64,000 nt of DNA from Lentisphaerota bacterium (GCA_018676675.1 JABHEG010000217.1:1-64000); one strand, 5' to 3'. Numbered from the stretch's first letter, positions 51,312-61,516 are shown. Notes: generated from the letters alone by a model not told the origin. A program made the numbers and translations.

Positions 51312-54300
51312 ATGCGCTTACTCCCCGCCTCTCGGAAACGGATAACGAGCAGTCCGGTTGGCCGGATTACCAAGGTCAATACTGTAATCTTGTTGCTGTT
51401 GCACGGGCTTACGGTCGCCTGGGTGTCGGCCTCCCCAGTTGACGCCCTGCTTGCCTGCTGGACGTTCGATCGGTTGGTGGATGGCACGATTCCCAGTGAG
51501 GTCCGAGAGCGCCCGGACCCCCATGGCAACACAGGCGCCGTCCGGTTGCATGGAGGCCAGTTGGTCCCCGGTGTCTTCGGTCAGGCGGTTGCTTTCGATG
51601 GAGAAGGCACCTTTGGGGAGGTCAGCAAAACCAACGATTTGAACGTCAACCAGGCGTTGACGTTGGCGGCTTGGGTGAAGCCCGGCGCAGGGAAGAAGAG
51701 AGGAATGATCCTGAGCCATGAGTATGCCTACCGGCTGTGCATCAACCAAGGCGGGAAGAACCGCATTCGTTTCCAGCTCAATCTGGGGGGCGAGTGGGCG
51801 CAGAACTGGCTGATCAGCGAAACCCGCCTGACCGAGGGCGAGTGGTACCATGTCGTGGCGACATACGATGGTGCGGAACGGCGGATCTACATTAATGGCG
51901 AGCTCGACGCACGTGACGCCGCGACCGGAGCCATCAGTGATGGCCGGGGGATGCTCGTGGGGGCTCAGGGGGTCCGAGGCGGTCGTCGAAGGCGTCGTTC
52001 CGCGACGGAGCCCAGACAGCCATACCGGTTGCGTGAGGCATTTGTCGGGGCTTTGGACGAGCTCTGTGTCTGGGGTCGCGCCCTTTCTCCGGAAGACGCG
52101 CGCTGGCTCAGTGAGCACGGGATTGCGGAGTCCGGCGAGGAGCTGTCTGCTGCGTCCGCCTTGACGTTCCATCCCTTGCGCTGTGTGACCCGCCTTAACG
52201 TCCCCCGCGCTCTCACGTTTGCCGTCGCCAACGCAGCCAACACTCCCCACGGTGGCGAGCTGTCACTGGCGTTGACTCTCGCGGAAGGCACGACGCGTTC
52301 ACTCGCGCCGTACCGGCTGGATATCCCCAGCGGGGGGCGTGTCCTCGTCTCAGTTTCACCTGAAGGCATCCCCCCGGGTGAGCACGTGTTGGAGGCGCGC
52401 AGCAAAGGGCGGCTGGTCATGAGCATGCCTGTTCTGGTGATGGCGCCCCTTTCCCGGGAAGCGCCAGGCCAGCTCTCCCTGGAACAGGTTCTGGACATTG
52501 ATCTGGCTCGGGAATCGAGCCCCGGAGAACTGGCTGACGACGGAACGAGTCGAGTTGTTGACGGGCCGGCGGGACGCTATCTGGAGGCCGGGCCGCGACA
52601 ACACTCACGCTTCGTTGTCCGGTTGCCGCTACGGCGAACGGGGCGGCACATCGTTCGCGTCCGCTACCCTGATGATCGGGCCAGGAGTTGCGAGATCGCG
52701 ACGTGGTCGCCGGCAAAGGACGACCGCTACAACGCACACACCGGCTACCTTTGTGGGGATCCGCTGCCTGTTTCCGGGACGATGCAGACATTCGACTTCG
52801 TCATGTGGGCTCGCGACACGAGCCAGTGCCTCGTCTTCACCAGCTGGCTTGAGGGACAGCCGGCTGCTGCTGCGCGGATCCAGGTCTTCGAGCAGTCGGG
52901 GCGTCTGCCGGCTGCTGCCTTTGCAGCTTCCGCTTCGCAACGCCTCATCGGCCACTACTGGGAAGACGCGCAACCCATGTCCCGTTGCTTCAGCGGAGGC
53001 AAGCCCGAGCTGGGCGACTTCGAGCGCGCTGCCAACGAGATGTGCGACTACCTGGACTACTCCGGGCAGAATCTGGTTATGCATCCCCTGGTTTGGTACG
53101 AAGGCCCCATCTACAATTCGCTGGCGGAAGCTCGGGGCGGGAAGGGCGGCTTCCACATGCCGACGGAGGGGTGGGTGGATATTCTGCTGGAGCGCTTTGA
53201 GGAACGTGACTTTACCTTCTTCGGTCTGTTCAACGTCCACGAGCTGCCCAGCCTGGTCCGGGCCACGGAGGACAGCTTCGAGCGCGTCGTAGCCGGGGCA
53301 GGGACCTTCAATACGGTCACTCGTCAGAATGATCTGTTGGTAAAGACGTGGCATCATCAGGCGGCTGCTTTCAACGCGCTTCATCCCGCCGTTCAAGGAC
53401 GCGTAGTGGCTCTTGTTGCAGAGATCGCGGAACGCTACGGCGGCAGTCCTGCCTTCGGGGGAATTGGGTTTCATCTGACCCTGGCTCAGCTACTCCTGCC
53501 GGGGTTCCTCGATGTGAGTTACGATGACTGGACCGTCGGGGAGTTTGCCCGGCAGACCGGTGTACGCGTCCCCGCGATGGGAACGGATCCGGTGCGCTTC
53601 GGGAGGCGGCACGATTGGCTGAAGACCAATGCTTGGGAACGGTGGTTGACCTGGCGTTGCGAACAGACGGCTGCCTTTTACGTCCGGGCTGCCGACCGTC
53701 TGCGAGAAGAACGAGGGGATCTGAAATTGGTCGTGACGATTCTGGAACCGCCTATGTCCATCATCGATGCCCAGCGCGAGCAGTGGCTGGATGGAATGCC
53801 CCAGACCGAGATCGCTCGCCTGGCCGGGGTGGATGTCGAACTGCTGTCGCGGCATCCAGGCATTGTCATTCAGAAGCGCCTCGGACCGAGCGCCTACCGC
53901 AAGCGACTCGCATTCGGCACAGACCGGGCTCGCTGGGGTGCGGAGACGCCGCCGCGCCCAGACGGCATCGCGGCCATCCGTGACATGGATCTGGATGCTG
54001 CAGAATTGCGCGGATTCAAGCGCAAGCCGGAGTTCGGGACCTTTCTCTACAATCGCTATTTCGAGAGCTCAGTGGGGGCAAGGAGGCCGTTGGAATGTCC
54101 CTGGTACGGGGGAATCCCCTGGCGGGCAACAGCCGTTGTCCCTGCCCACGAGCACTTCCTGGAGTACTATGCGCGTTCACTGGCCGCTGCCGACCCGTCC
54201 TTCATCGCGACCGGTGGCTTCACCAATGGAACGGTCGGGCACGAAGCTCGCGTTGCGCAGTTCGCGCGCGTCTATCGCCGGCTTCCGGTGGGGGACTGGA

Positions 54301-54530
54301 GGGAGATTGTCCAACCGGACTCTAAGGTGGTCATGCGGGAGCTTGTCCGAGAGGGGGTGACGTGGGTCTACGCGATCAACCCGGCGAGTACTCCGCAACC
54401 CGTGGTATTCGCGACTGTTCCTGGTGAGCCAGTTGACGGCTCCCCGCGGATTGTCCCCCAAGGAGATGCTCGCCTTCGATTGGTTCTGCGTCCTTACCAA
54501 CTGGGCGCTTGGCGACAGGCCCGTCCCTGA
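51312..54530 (+). CDS. Large secreted LamG plus putative TIM-barrel glycosidase
   Basis: About 1072 residues. A signal-type helix (VILLLLHGLTVAWVSAS) precedes a LamG/concanavalin-like domain (~60-250: CWTFDRL, LTLAAWVKP, GEWYHVVATYDG, RIYINGELD). Residues ~250-480 are beta-rich. Residues ~480-1000 look like a TIM-barrel with GHYWEDAQPMSRCF, LVMHPLVWYEGP and LTWRCEQTAAFY; a catalytic pair cannot be fixed. The C-terminus is a small beta domain. I recognise no named family. ATG 51312 has GGAG about 11 bases upstream; the frame is open from 51183. The substrate is presumably a polysaccharide. Confidence 0.7.
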   Translation: MRLLPASRKRITSSPVGRITKVNTVILLLLHGLTVAWVSASPVDALLACWTFDRLVDGTIPSEVRERPDPHGNTGAVRLHGGQLVPGVFGQAVAFDGEGTFGEVSKTNDLNVNQALTLAAWVKPGAGKKRGMILSHEYAYRLCINQGGKNRIRFQLNLGGEWAQNWLISETRLTEGEWYHVVATYDGAERRIYINGELDARDAATGAISDGRGMLVGAQGVRGGRRRRRSATEPRQPYRLREAFVGALDELCVWGRALSPEDARWLSEHGIAESGEELSAASALTFHPLRCVTRLNVPRALTFAVANAANTPHGGELSLALTLAEGTTRSLAPYRLDIPSGGRVLVSVSPEGIPPGEHVLEARSKGRLVMSMPVLVMAPLSREAPGQLSLEQVLDIDLARESSPGELADDGTSRVVDGPAGRYLEAGPRQHSRFVVRLPLRRTGRHIVRVRYPDDRARSCEIATWSPAKDDRYNAHTGYLCGDPLPVSGTMQTFDFVMWARDTSQCLVFTSWLEGQPAAAARIQVFEQSGRLPAAAFAASASQRLIGHYWEDAQPMSRCFSGGKPELGDFERAANEMCDYLDYSGQNLVMHPLVWYEGPIYNSLAEARGGKGGFHMPTEGWVDILLERFEERDFTFFGLFNVHELPSLVRATEDSFERVVAGAGTFNTVTRQNDLLVKTWHHQAAAFNALHPAVQGRVVALVAEIAERYGGSPAFGGIGFHLTLAQLLLPGFLDVSYDDWTVGEFARQTGVRVPAMGTDPVRFGRRHDWLKTNAWERWLTWRCEQTAAFYVRAADRLREERGDLKLVVTILEPPMSIIDAQREQWLDGMPQTEIARLAGVDVELLSRHPGIVIQKRLGPSAYRKRLAFGTDRARWGAETPPRPDGIAAIRDMDLDAAELRGFKRKPEFGTFLYNRYFESSVGARRPLECPWYGGIPWRATAVVPAHEHFLEYYARSLAAADPSFIATGGFTNGTVGHEARVAQFARVYRRLPVGDWREIVQPDSKVVMRELVREGVTWVYAINPASTPQPVVFATVPGEPVDGSPRIVPQGDARLRLVLRPYQLGAWRQARP

Positions 54531-54549
54531 TGCTGTGCTGGAGAGATGC

Positions 54550-54608
54550 CCGGGCAGGGCTTGCCATGCTGAACAGCAGGGATGCCCGGGCCCACCTTGA
54601 AGACATGG
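54550..54608 (+). repeat. Cruciform-forming dispersed repeat, copy 2
   Basis: This is the same unit as 42408-42466. Here the inverted arms are CCGGGCA and TGCCCGG around an inner TGCTGAACAGCA palindrome. It begins 19 bases after the stop of the LamG gene. Just beyond it, 54617-54638 is a partial inverted copy of the 30-bp core family. Confidence 0.8.
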
Positions 54609-54920
54609 CGGCCTTATCCGGCAGAGCCGCGACTTACGCATGCGCGTCACGCTGATCTGTAACGCATTGCGGCAGAAGAATCAGAGGCTCTTCCCCAGGC
54701 CCCGCCGGGGAAGAAGCTCTCCCCCGGACCCCCACATGCTGGTGTCGCGAAGGCCAGGTGACCAAGCCCACCTGACCTTCGCGCCCCCGTTGCCGATGCT
54801 CGCGCGACGGGCGACCACGTAGACGGTGGCTGTCACACCTTCGTCTGTCGTGGCGCAACATGCCGGCGGGGAGTCGGATACATCCCAGCTTGACGCGCAT
54901 GCGCGACTTGCGGGAGCGGA

Positions 54921-55013
54921 CCGCTTACGTTGTGCGCGGCTCGGGTGGACAGGAGACTCCGCTTACGTTGTGCGCGGCTCGGTTCGGTCAGAGCCGCGAC
55001 TACCAGGAGCGGT
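54921..55013 (-). repeat. Inverted copies of the 11.1-kb repeat family
   Basis: CCGCTTACGTTGTGCGCGGC occurs at 54921-54944 and again at 54959-54982 (24-base blocks), the inverse of 11341-11364. Then 54984-55013 is the inverse of the 30-bp core at 11119-11148. The rest of the gap 54531-55046 is GC-rich with no gene. Confidence 0.85.
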
Positions 55014-55046
55014 CCTTTCGCCTCCCCAAGAACCGCTCATGCTGGC

Positions 55047-56867
55047 TCAGGGGGCAATAGCCGGGGTTGTGCCGGTGGGGAGCCCCCAGGTTGGCTTGTT
55101 CTTGAAGTACCAGTCAGCCAGGCTTGGGTTGAGGACGTTGCCTTCCGGACTTCGGTTCTCACGGAACACCACGTTGTTCTTTTCTGCATCGTCGTTCCAC
55201 CGAGCCAGCGGGAAGTAACGGATCGCCAGGCTATGGGGCTCTTGAGGGGTGGTGACCCCGGTGCCGTAGTCCGGGACATCGATGAGGTTGTTCTCGAACA
55301 GCAGATTCTTGCAGTTGGCCCGTAGGATCTGAAGACTTATGCCGAGGGGGTATCGAGTCTTGCCTTTGGCATCGGGGTAGCTGCGACCGCTGATCTGGTT
55401 GTTCCGCACAGTGATGTTAGTGAAGCGTATGCCCGAGAGATCCTGTCCGTAGAGCTGAACGCCGATGGGGCCCCATCGATGGTGCTTTGCTGCCCCCAGC
55501 ACGATGCGATTGCGCTCGACCAGGAGGTCCTCGTGTCTTGGACACTGAACCGGAATGCCCTTCTTGCCCTTGATGTGGATAGCCAGCCCGGAGTGGACAT
55601 TGATGAACTTGTTGTCCACGATGATTGTGTCCCGGTTCCACCAACTCATTACGAAGACGCCTGCTCCCTCGAAATTCTCGACCCGGTTGTTGCGGATGAC
55701 GAGGCCGACGCAATCGCCGTAGGTGATGGCATGGAGGGGGCTTTGCTGTGTCGCAGGCGTGTACGCTTCGTCATGAACGACGCAGTTCTCCACAAGCCCG
55801 CCGGAGGACGGCCACCAGTTGTTTTCGTTCTCGCCCTCGTTTGAGGGATCATGTTCGGGATCGTAGCCCGCGGGAATGATCCAGCTGTAGTTGCCGAAGT
55901 TGTGCGCTCCGCCGAGGGTGATATGGGTGATCTCCCCAACATGCCCACCCACATCGCCGTTGTGACCGGGGGCGGTGAAGTCAAGATCCCGGTACGTCGC
56001 GGCCTTTCGAGAGGATGTTCTGTCCTTAAAAACCAGGCCCTGATGGAGGGCAAAACACTCGCGACTGCTCCCGGTTTCCGGGTGACGCCCCGTTCCGTAG
56101 CCCCTGAAGTTCACCCGTTCGACGAGGGCTCCGCCGCCACGGAGCCCAATGGCGTTGATGGTTGTGTGCTTGTTTTGACCATCGAAGTTGCAGTCGATGG
56201 TGAGGTCTTGAACGACGACATTCTCAGCGCTTTCGTGGAATCGTCGGTTTGCGAGCAGATTGAAGTAGTTGTTGCCCGGAGCGGAGCCTTTCGGATTGCT
56301 GCCCTCGAGCAGTCTGATCACGGTTGCTGCACGCCCGCTTCCCTTGATCCGGTAGTTCGGCCCGAGGTCGATGGCGTGGTAGGTGATGTCCGGATCGTAG
56401 TGCTCAGGCTTGCCGCGGACCCCGTATGTCCTGGCCAGCAGATTCACTTTGCCGAAGCGTTCGAGGCAGGCATTGATGGCCGCATGGTCGTCGTGTGGTG
56501 CGTCGGTCTTGCCATCGCCCCAGGCACCGAACCACTCCGCATGGACCTCGCCGCGGGGATCGACCTCGCGGATGAGCCGCCCCGGGAGATGAGCGGGGTC
56601 GAGCACCGTTCCACCGTCCGGCTTGCCTTTGGCTGAGTCTGAGTAGCGGAATGTCCCTCCACCATCATCGCCCGGACGGTGATAGCCCGACACCATGATC
56701 ATGGCCTTGTCAGGGATCGCTCTGAGTCGGAGCATGTCCTTCACGTTCTCGCAGCGGAGCTGTGGTCCCTCTCCAGCTGTGGCCGCTCCGACTGTGAGGC
56801 TGCCGGCAACGAGGCCGCCGAACACGGCTCTGAACGCCCGCATGACCGAGACTGATAGCGATTGCAT
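55047..56867 (-). CDS. Secreted right-handed beta-helix protein, pectate-lyase-3-like
   Basis: 606 residues with a signal peptide (FRAVFGGLVAGSLTVGAATA). WFGAWGDGKTDAPHDDHAAI is the typical first turn of Pectate_lyase_3/GH28-like beta-helices. A long series of parallel helix turns follows (NVVVQDLTIDCNFDG, LVIRNNRVENFEGAGVFV, DLLVERNRIVLG). Such proteins act as polysaccharide lyases, hydrolases or epimerases; the catalytic residues are not fixed here. ATG 56867 has AGAGGA upstream. It follows the FIDEP-motif gene by 44 bases and is the last gene of the leftward operon. Confidence 0.84.
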   Translation of the reverse strand: MQSLSVSVMRAFRAVFGGLVAGSLTVGAATAGEGPQLRCENVKDMLRLRAIPDKAMIMVSGYHRPGDDGGGTFRYSDSAKGKPDGGTVLDPAHLPGRLIREVDPRGEVHAEWFGAWGDGKTDAPHDDHAAINACLERFGKVNLLARTYGVRGKPEHYDPDITYHAIDLGPNYRIKGSGRAATVIRLLEGSNPKGSAPGNNYFNLLANRRFHESAENVVVQDLTIDCNFDGQNKHTTINAIGLRGGGALVERVNFRGYGTGRHPETGSSRECFALHQGLVFKDRTSSRKAATYRDLDFTAPGHNGDVGGHVGEITHITLGGAHNFGNYSWIIPAGYDPEHDPSNEGENENNWWPSSGGLVENCVVHDEAYTPATQQSPLHAITYGDCVGLVIRNNRVENFEGAGVFVMSWWNRDTIIVDNKFINVHSGLAIHIKGKKGIPVQCPRHEDLLVERNRIVLGAAKHHRWGPIGVQLYGQDLSGIRFTNITVRNNQISGRSYPDAKGKTRYPLGISLQILRANCKNLLFENNLIDVPDYGTGVTTPQEPHSLAIRYFPLARWNDDAEKNNVVFRENRSPEGNVLNPSLADWYFKNKPTWGLPTGTTPAIAP

Positions 56868-56911
56868 CCGGGTTTCCTCTCATTCCGGGACCGCGTATCG
56901 GGGTCGCCGGG

Positions 56912-59470
56912 TCACTGCACATTCTCCCTCAGGGCTTCCAGCAAATCGAAGTCGTTCAGCACCAGGGCCCGGGCGTGGAGGGCTGCGGTTTCGTCTGGAG
57001 CCAGCGGCGCGTAGACACCGTTTAGGTTGCTCTTGAACATAGCCGTCATCAGGGGTGCCCATGTGTTTGCCAACGGGAGGGCCTCTTCGGTGTGACCGAA
57101 GTACAGCAGGTTCCTGAGCAGAACATAGATGTCTGCGAGCTGTATTGCCTCGCTCTGCCACTCAACGTAGCCATCCTGACGGACGACTTCGGTGATGGCT
57201 TCGAGAGTGTCCCGGGAGAGGTGCTTCGCCTGCAGTTCAGCCAAAGTCACATACTGTGCCTGGCCCCGTTTGAGCAGACCGTGCAACCGGGAGAAGGGCG
57301 TGTCGTTTCCCTCTTCCCGCTCCTTGAGGTCGGCGTAGGCCTTCTGCAGCTCTTTCAGAGCCAACGCCGGTCTCCGCTCCACATCGGTATCTGCCTTACC
57401 GAATATGTCGGCAAAGGAGGCCATATCCATGGCGTTGTGGCGTTGTTCCTTGTAGTAGAAGTCGAACAGTCGTTTGAGCAGCGTGTATTTGGTGTTCGCG
57501 ACGGAGGCAGCCACGTCGCTGCAGGTTGCCGGAGATGCGAGGAGGTACATTCTGCCGTCACCGGGGGCCAGAGGGCCTGTCTGGACTACGCCTTGCTTGT
57601 GGTCCACCGTGTGGTTGGCGTAGAGATCATACACCGTGCGGCCTCTGAGCACGTCAGTCAGCGTCACCGTGCCTGACTGTGCTTTGGTGAGATCACGATT
57701 GTACACCACCACAATGTCGTAGGTGTCGCCGCCGTTGTATCCCACGCCGATGGCATTCCTGTTGGCAGCCGGTGTCTTGATCTGCTCGCACGTCACGGGT
57801 ACAACCCGATGGGCTTCCCACGTGGTGGGCATGAGCAGCGGGCCAAAGACGGGCACGACGCTGCCTTGTTTGACGAGTTCCCGGCCGACGGGATGCATGG
57901 GGGCACCCACACTGGTGCCAAAACCGAGGATTCTGGGGTTCAGTTTTGGCTGGCGGGGATTGCCCACGGTATACGGCAGATAGCCCACCATGGCGAAGTA
58001 CTGGAGGGTGCGCCCACCATTGGCCAGGCTCATGTAGTTGGCGAGCCGGTGCTCCTCCGGACTGGGAAATCGCCAGCGCGGGCGGGCGGTGGTTTCACTG
58101 AACACAGGGTTCATGTTCCACACCTGTTTGGCCCCGCACTCGAAGGATATCTGATTGACGCGCTCTATGGAGAAGACGCCGCTGCGCCCATCGTCATAGC
58201 TGTCAAAATACCTGCCGTGGAAGGGATATTCATCGATCCACACCGTGTGCTCGGTCTGAGTGTAGAATCGGATGCGATCATGGGTGTTGAGAGGGCCCGA
58301 GGCCACGTTGATCGGGTCCAATTCCCGGTAGAGCTTCTTCCCCCACAGCCACAGCTCCATGCTTTTTCGGTCGGGACGAGGCTCGTCAATGAACACGTAC
58401 CCTCTAAAGCCCTTCGCTTTGGCCAGTACCGGAACCACCTTCCGGACTGCGGCCTCGCATTCCTCCAGAGTGCGCCCCCCGTCATAGTAGGGGGTCAGGT
58501 AGCAAAGAGACATGGCCGTCATGCCGTAGTCGTGCAGCAACTCGATATCGCTCGCAATTCGATCTGCGTTGCTGCCATCAAATTCAGGCCGGTGCCCGTA
58601 GTCAATAACCTGGGTGAAGTTCCCTTTGAGCATGAATTCGAGGTTGTTGAGGGCTCGCTTTTCCCTGGGGATGAGATGGGTCAGCTTGGACCACTTTGTC
58701 CAGCCACTGTAGAGTCCGCCCGTATACCCGTAATAATATTCATCGGTCTGGCTCTTGTAAGGCGCAGGTGTGTAATCGACCGCGATGCTCTTCCTGTAGG
58801 CGTCCACGTCCATTTGGGTGGCGGGGGCCAGCCTGAGGTCATCAACCAGGATTGTGAGCTGCTGCTGGAGGGGCATGCGGAACACCATGACCACGATACT
58901 CTTGATCTCCAGGTAAGGGGTGTCCCGGCCTCTGTCAGCGGCTCTCCGGACTAGGTTGAACGGCTCTCCTGTGACGTGTTGCCACGCGTCCGGGGAGTAG
59001 AGACCGCCTGTCTTGTGCACGCTGCCTCGAGCACTTGTCTTGCTGTAGGTGTCATCCGTGCAGGTGTTGTAAGTGAGCCCCAGCTGTATGGAGAGAAGCG
59101 GTTCCAGTCTTCCGTCGACCTCGAACTTGAGATCACCTTCCAGTTTGAGTAGCTGCCCGGGATTCACTCTGATTGCGGTGGGAAGGCTGAAGTACCAGTG
59201 CTTCCCTGTCGTTGGGGCAAAGGAAATGCGTGCGCTTGTATTGCCCTCCCGGATTCCCTCCTTCACAAGGGCAATGGAGTTTCTGGTAATCTCCCCGCCG
59301 GAACGCTTCTTGAGCCCCGTCAAAGCCCCAGGCGACTCAAATGTCTCCTCGAAGATGGGGGCGTCTCGAGATGTTTCCTGGGCTTGGGGGTGCGGCGCGA
59401 GTCCAAGGACGAGTGATGCGGCGACGATGCCGTGGAGACGACTCATGGATGCTGTGGACAGCGTGAACAT
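56912..59470 (-). CDS. Large secreted protein with FIDEP-type barrel, putative glycosidase
   Basis: About 852 residues with a signal peptide (MSRLHGIVAASLVLGLAPHPQAQ). Residues ~30-220 are a beta-sandwich (IFEETFESPGALTG, WYFSLPTAIRVNPGQLLKLEG). Residues ~250-640 look like a TIM-barrel with GYVFIDEPRPDRKSMELWLWG (an F-x-D-E-P motif as in DUF4091/GH123-type proteins) and VWIDEYPFHGRYFDSYDDG. The C-terminal ~200 residues are helical. The D-E pair in FIDEP is a candidate catalytic site, by analogy only. ATG 59470 avoids overlap with the upstream gene and has AGGGAAG upstream; the open frame reaches 59542. Confidence 0.72.
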   Translation of the reverse strand: MFTLSTASMSRLHGIVAASLVLGLAPHPQAQETSRDAPIFEETFESPGALTGLKKRSGGEITRNSIALVKEGIREGNTSARISFAPTTGKHWYFSLPTAIRVNPGQLLKLEGDLKFEVDGRLEPLLSIQLGLTYNTCTDDTYSKTSARGSVHKTGGLYSPDAWQHVTGEPFNLVRRAADRGRDTPYLEIKSIVVMVFRMPLQQQLTILVDDLRLAPATQMDVDAYRKSIAVDYTPAPYKSQTDEYYYGYTGGLYSGWTKWSKLTHLIPREKRALNNLEFMLKGNFTQVIDYGHRPEFDGSNADRIASDIELLHDYGMTAMSLCYLTPYYDGGRTLEECEAAVRKVVPVLAKAKGFRGYVFIDEPRPDRKSMELWLWGKKLYRELDPINVASGPLNTHDRIRFYTQTEHTVWIDEYPFHGRYFDSYDDGRSGVFSIERVNQISFECGAKQVWNMNPVFSETTARPRWRFPSPEEHRLANYMSLANGGRTLQYFAMVGYLPYTVGNPRQPKLNPRILGFGTSVGAPMHPVGRELVKQGSVVPVFGPLLMPTTWEAHRVVPVTCEQIKTPAANRNAIGVGYNGGDTYDIVVVYNRDLTKAQSGTVTLTDVLRGRTVYDLYANHTVDHKQGVVQTGPLAPGDGRMYLLASPATCSDVAASVANTKYTLLKRLFDFYYKEQRHNAMDMASFADIFGKADTDVERRPALALKELQKAYADLKEREEGNDTPFSRLHGLLKRGQAQYVTLAELQAKHLSRDTLEAITEVVRQDGYVEWQSEAIQLADIYVLLRNLLYFGHTEEALPLANTWAPLMTAMFKSNLNGVYAPLAPDETAALHARALVLNDFDLLEALRENVQ

Positions 59471-59517
59471 GGGTGGTTCTTCCCTGTTTCCCGAAGACTC
59501 AAGCGTGGGGCCTGGTT

Positions 59518-60141
59518 TCAACTCTTGAATTGAGCGAGCCACCCCGCCAAGAAGGCGGCCTGTTGGGCTGCGGCTGTGTCGTTGAAGTGGACGTGATCCG
59601 TTCCGTTAAGGTAGATGTCCTCGCCCAGTTTGCGGGTGAACGAGAACAGGTCGATGACCGGGACGGTGCGGTCCGCCATAATCTGATCCGCCGCCGTGTT
59701 GTAGTTGTCGATGTCCGCTGACTCGTGCCAGACGATCGCATTTTCGGGTCTGTGGGCTTCCGGATTGAGTGGCGTCGTCCGCACCCAGACGGGAGCGGCC
59801 CCCGACCGTTTCGCCAGGTCGATGATCCGGTTCAGTTTGGCAGAGTAGGCCGGAAGAGGCATCTGCAGTTCGCCTGTTTCCTGGTTCCGCTTCGTGTCGT
59901 GGATGCCGCAGTTGAGTAGGAGAATGTCAGGGGCGAACCAGTCCTGGTTGACGACTTCGGTGAGGTACGTCAGGACCATCGAGCTGTCGCCGCCATTGAC
60001 GCCGTCGGTGCAGTCGTCGAGACCGATCAGGCGATGGCTTCCGCCTTTCCGGTCATAAGCCATGACACCCACCAGCATCCGTTCGAGATGCCGACCGTAG
60101 TAGCAGGAGATACTGTCACCGATGACGAAGAGTTGCTTCAT
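59518..60141 (-). CDS. SGNH/GDSL-type esterase
   Basis: 207 residues. Block I is VIGDSISCYYG with nucleophile S10, and the catalytic Asp/His are D182 and H185 in TDHVHFN. The oxyanion residues are likely G51 in NGGDSS and N77 in LLNCGIHD. No signal peptide is seen. Enzymes of this fold deacetylate sugars, and one acting with the neighbours on an acetylated polysaccharide is plausible. Its ATG overlaps the upstream stop by four bases (ATGA at 60138-60141), so translation is coupled to that gene. Confidence 0.9.
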   Translation of the reverse strand: MKQLFVIGDSISCYYGRHLERMLVGVMAYDRKGGSHRLIGLDDCTDGVNGGDSSMVLTYLTEVVNQDWFAPDILLLNCGIHDTKRNQETGELQMPLPAYSAKLNRIIDLAKRSGAAPVWVRTTPLNPEAHRPENAIVWHESADIDNYNTAADQIMADRTVPVIDLFSFTRKLGEDIYLNGTDHVHFNDTAAAQQAAFLAGWLAQFKS

Positions 60142-61451
60142 TTCAGCGACTCCAGGTGTCGGGCGGCCTGGTCCAGGGAGTCACTGGCTTCCTGCCAGTC
60201 TCCCCGGCTGAGGGCGCGTTCGGCTTCGGCGCAATGAAACCTAACCCAGTGTCGGGTCAGTGAATCCTCAGACATACGCCAGTAGCCGGAGCCGTACTCC
60301 GGGCGTGTGCCGGGTTGAGGGCTCTCGTTCAGTTGTTGATCGAGATTGGCCAGTTGGCCTCGGGCACGTTCCAGGTTGTCGTTCCTGGTCGCGGCAAGTG
60401 CGGGGGCTCGGAAGTGGTGGATGCGGGTGAATTGCGAGAGGGTGTCTTCCTCCCGGCTGGTCAGGTAGTCCCAGGCCTCGTCCCCGCGGCGCTGCATGAG
60501 CTCCCAGAGGACGATGTGGCTGTACACCGTGCCGCCTGCAGGTGGGGGCGGGAGCTGCAGCTTGACGAAGAGCGGGAAGGTGCGGGTTGCCTCAGCGGCG
60601 CTGCACTCCTGAGGCATGTAGGTCAGTGCGCATGTTCCCTCGAATGCCTTCCCCTTGGGATCTGCCTCGGGATCGGTGAACAGGACCGTCGCCTGGTCAG
60701 CCGGGAACGGGTACGGCTGGCCATAGCCCAAGGGAGGCGACGTCCCTGATCGGGTGCGCATCACGAAGTCGCCGCGCGGCCAACAGCGTAGGACGACCGC
60801 AATGGACTCCGTTTCCCGCCGAGGCCGCACACCGATCTCTACGAACAGTCGGTCGTCGTCCGGGAGCATGAGGAACATGGCGGTGATGTCCGCATCCGGG
60901 TGTTCCCAAACCGCTTGGATGCTGCCCACATCCCCGCCATCAGAGCCGGTGAGGCGACACGGAGCGTCTGCCAACCCGCAGGAATCCACTTCGACGTCGA
61001 GCAATCCCGGGAACGTCTCATCGTGTCGGCCCCACGTACCGGCCCATCGTGGCTGGGTCTTGGTCACGCGGTGCCCGCTGAGAGGGAAGCGGAGCCCGAG
61101 CCCTCCGACGGGCGTTGCTTTGGCGCCGGCGTATGTCTGCAGGATTCGCCAGGGGATGCGTGATCCGTCGAAGGCCAGCTCGTGACGCATCCAGAGCCCG
61201 TCTTGTGGATCCTCGTTGTAGGTGTCCAGCCAACCATGTTCGCGGCCGAAGTAGCGCGGGAAAACAGCTGGGGCGAATCCGTGATCAGTGACGGTGACGC
61301 GGGAAGGAGGAGGCGGAGCGGCGACGGCATAGGCGGCGAGCATCAGCAAGAGCCCGAGACCGGTCCGTGCCGAGCGCCCGGTTCGGGACGTTGGTCTGGT
61401 GTTGGCAAGTTTGGTCCGCACGGGTGATCTCGGTAGCCTTTCGGGCATCAT
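60138..61451 (-). CDS. Secreted protein of unknown function
   Basis: 437 residues with a signal-like segment (GLGLLLMLAAYAVAA). The first ~330 residues are beta-rich with no recognised catalytic motif (HGFAPAVFPRYFGREHGW, FVEIGVRPRRETESIAVVLR). The last ~100 residues are helical and contain HWVRFHCAEAERALSRGDW. It is coupled to the SGNH esterase by an ATGA overlap. ATG 61451 has no obvious ribosome site; GTG 61421 is an alternative. A glycan-binding or structural role in the locus is possible; I do not recognise a family. Confidence 0.6.
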   Translation of the reverse strand: MMPERLPRSPVRTKLANTRPTSRTGRSARTGLGLLLMLAAYAVAAPPPPSRVTVTDHGFAPAVFPRYFGREHGWLDTYNEDPQDGLWMRHELAFDGSRIPWRILQTYAGAKATPVGGLGLRFPLSGHRVTKTQPRWAGTWGRHDETFPGLLDVEVDSCGLADAPCRLTGSDGGDVGSIQAVWEHPDADITAMFLMLPDDDRLFVEIGVRPRRETESIAVVLRCWPRGDFVMRTRSGTSPPLGYGQPYPFPADQATVLFTDPEADPKGKAFEGTCALTYMPQECSAAEATRTFPLFVKLQLPPPPAGGTVYSHIVLWELMQRRGDEAWDYLTSREEDTLSQFTRIHHFRAPALAATRNDNLERARGQLANLDQQLNESPQPGTRPEYGSGYWRMSEDSLTRHWVRFHCAEAERALSRGDWQEASDSLDQAARHLESLK

Positions 61452-61516
61452 TGATGGTCTTGATCGGCGGCCGGATCGGTCGGATCAGTCGGATCGTCCC
61501 AAAACGGCGTGAGAAG

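Noticed and set aside
57809-58954. 381-residue plus-strand open frame
   Set aside because: It is antisense to the FIDEP-motif gene, has no start signal, and no family is recognised.
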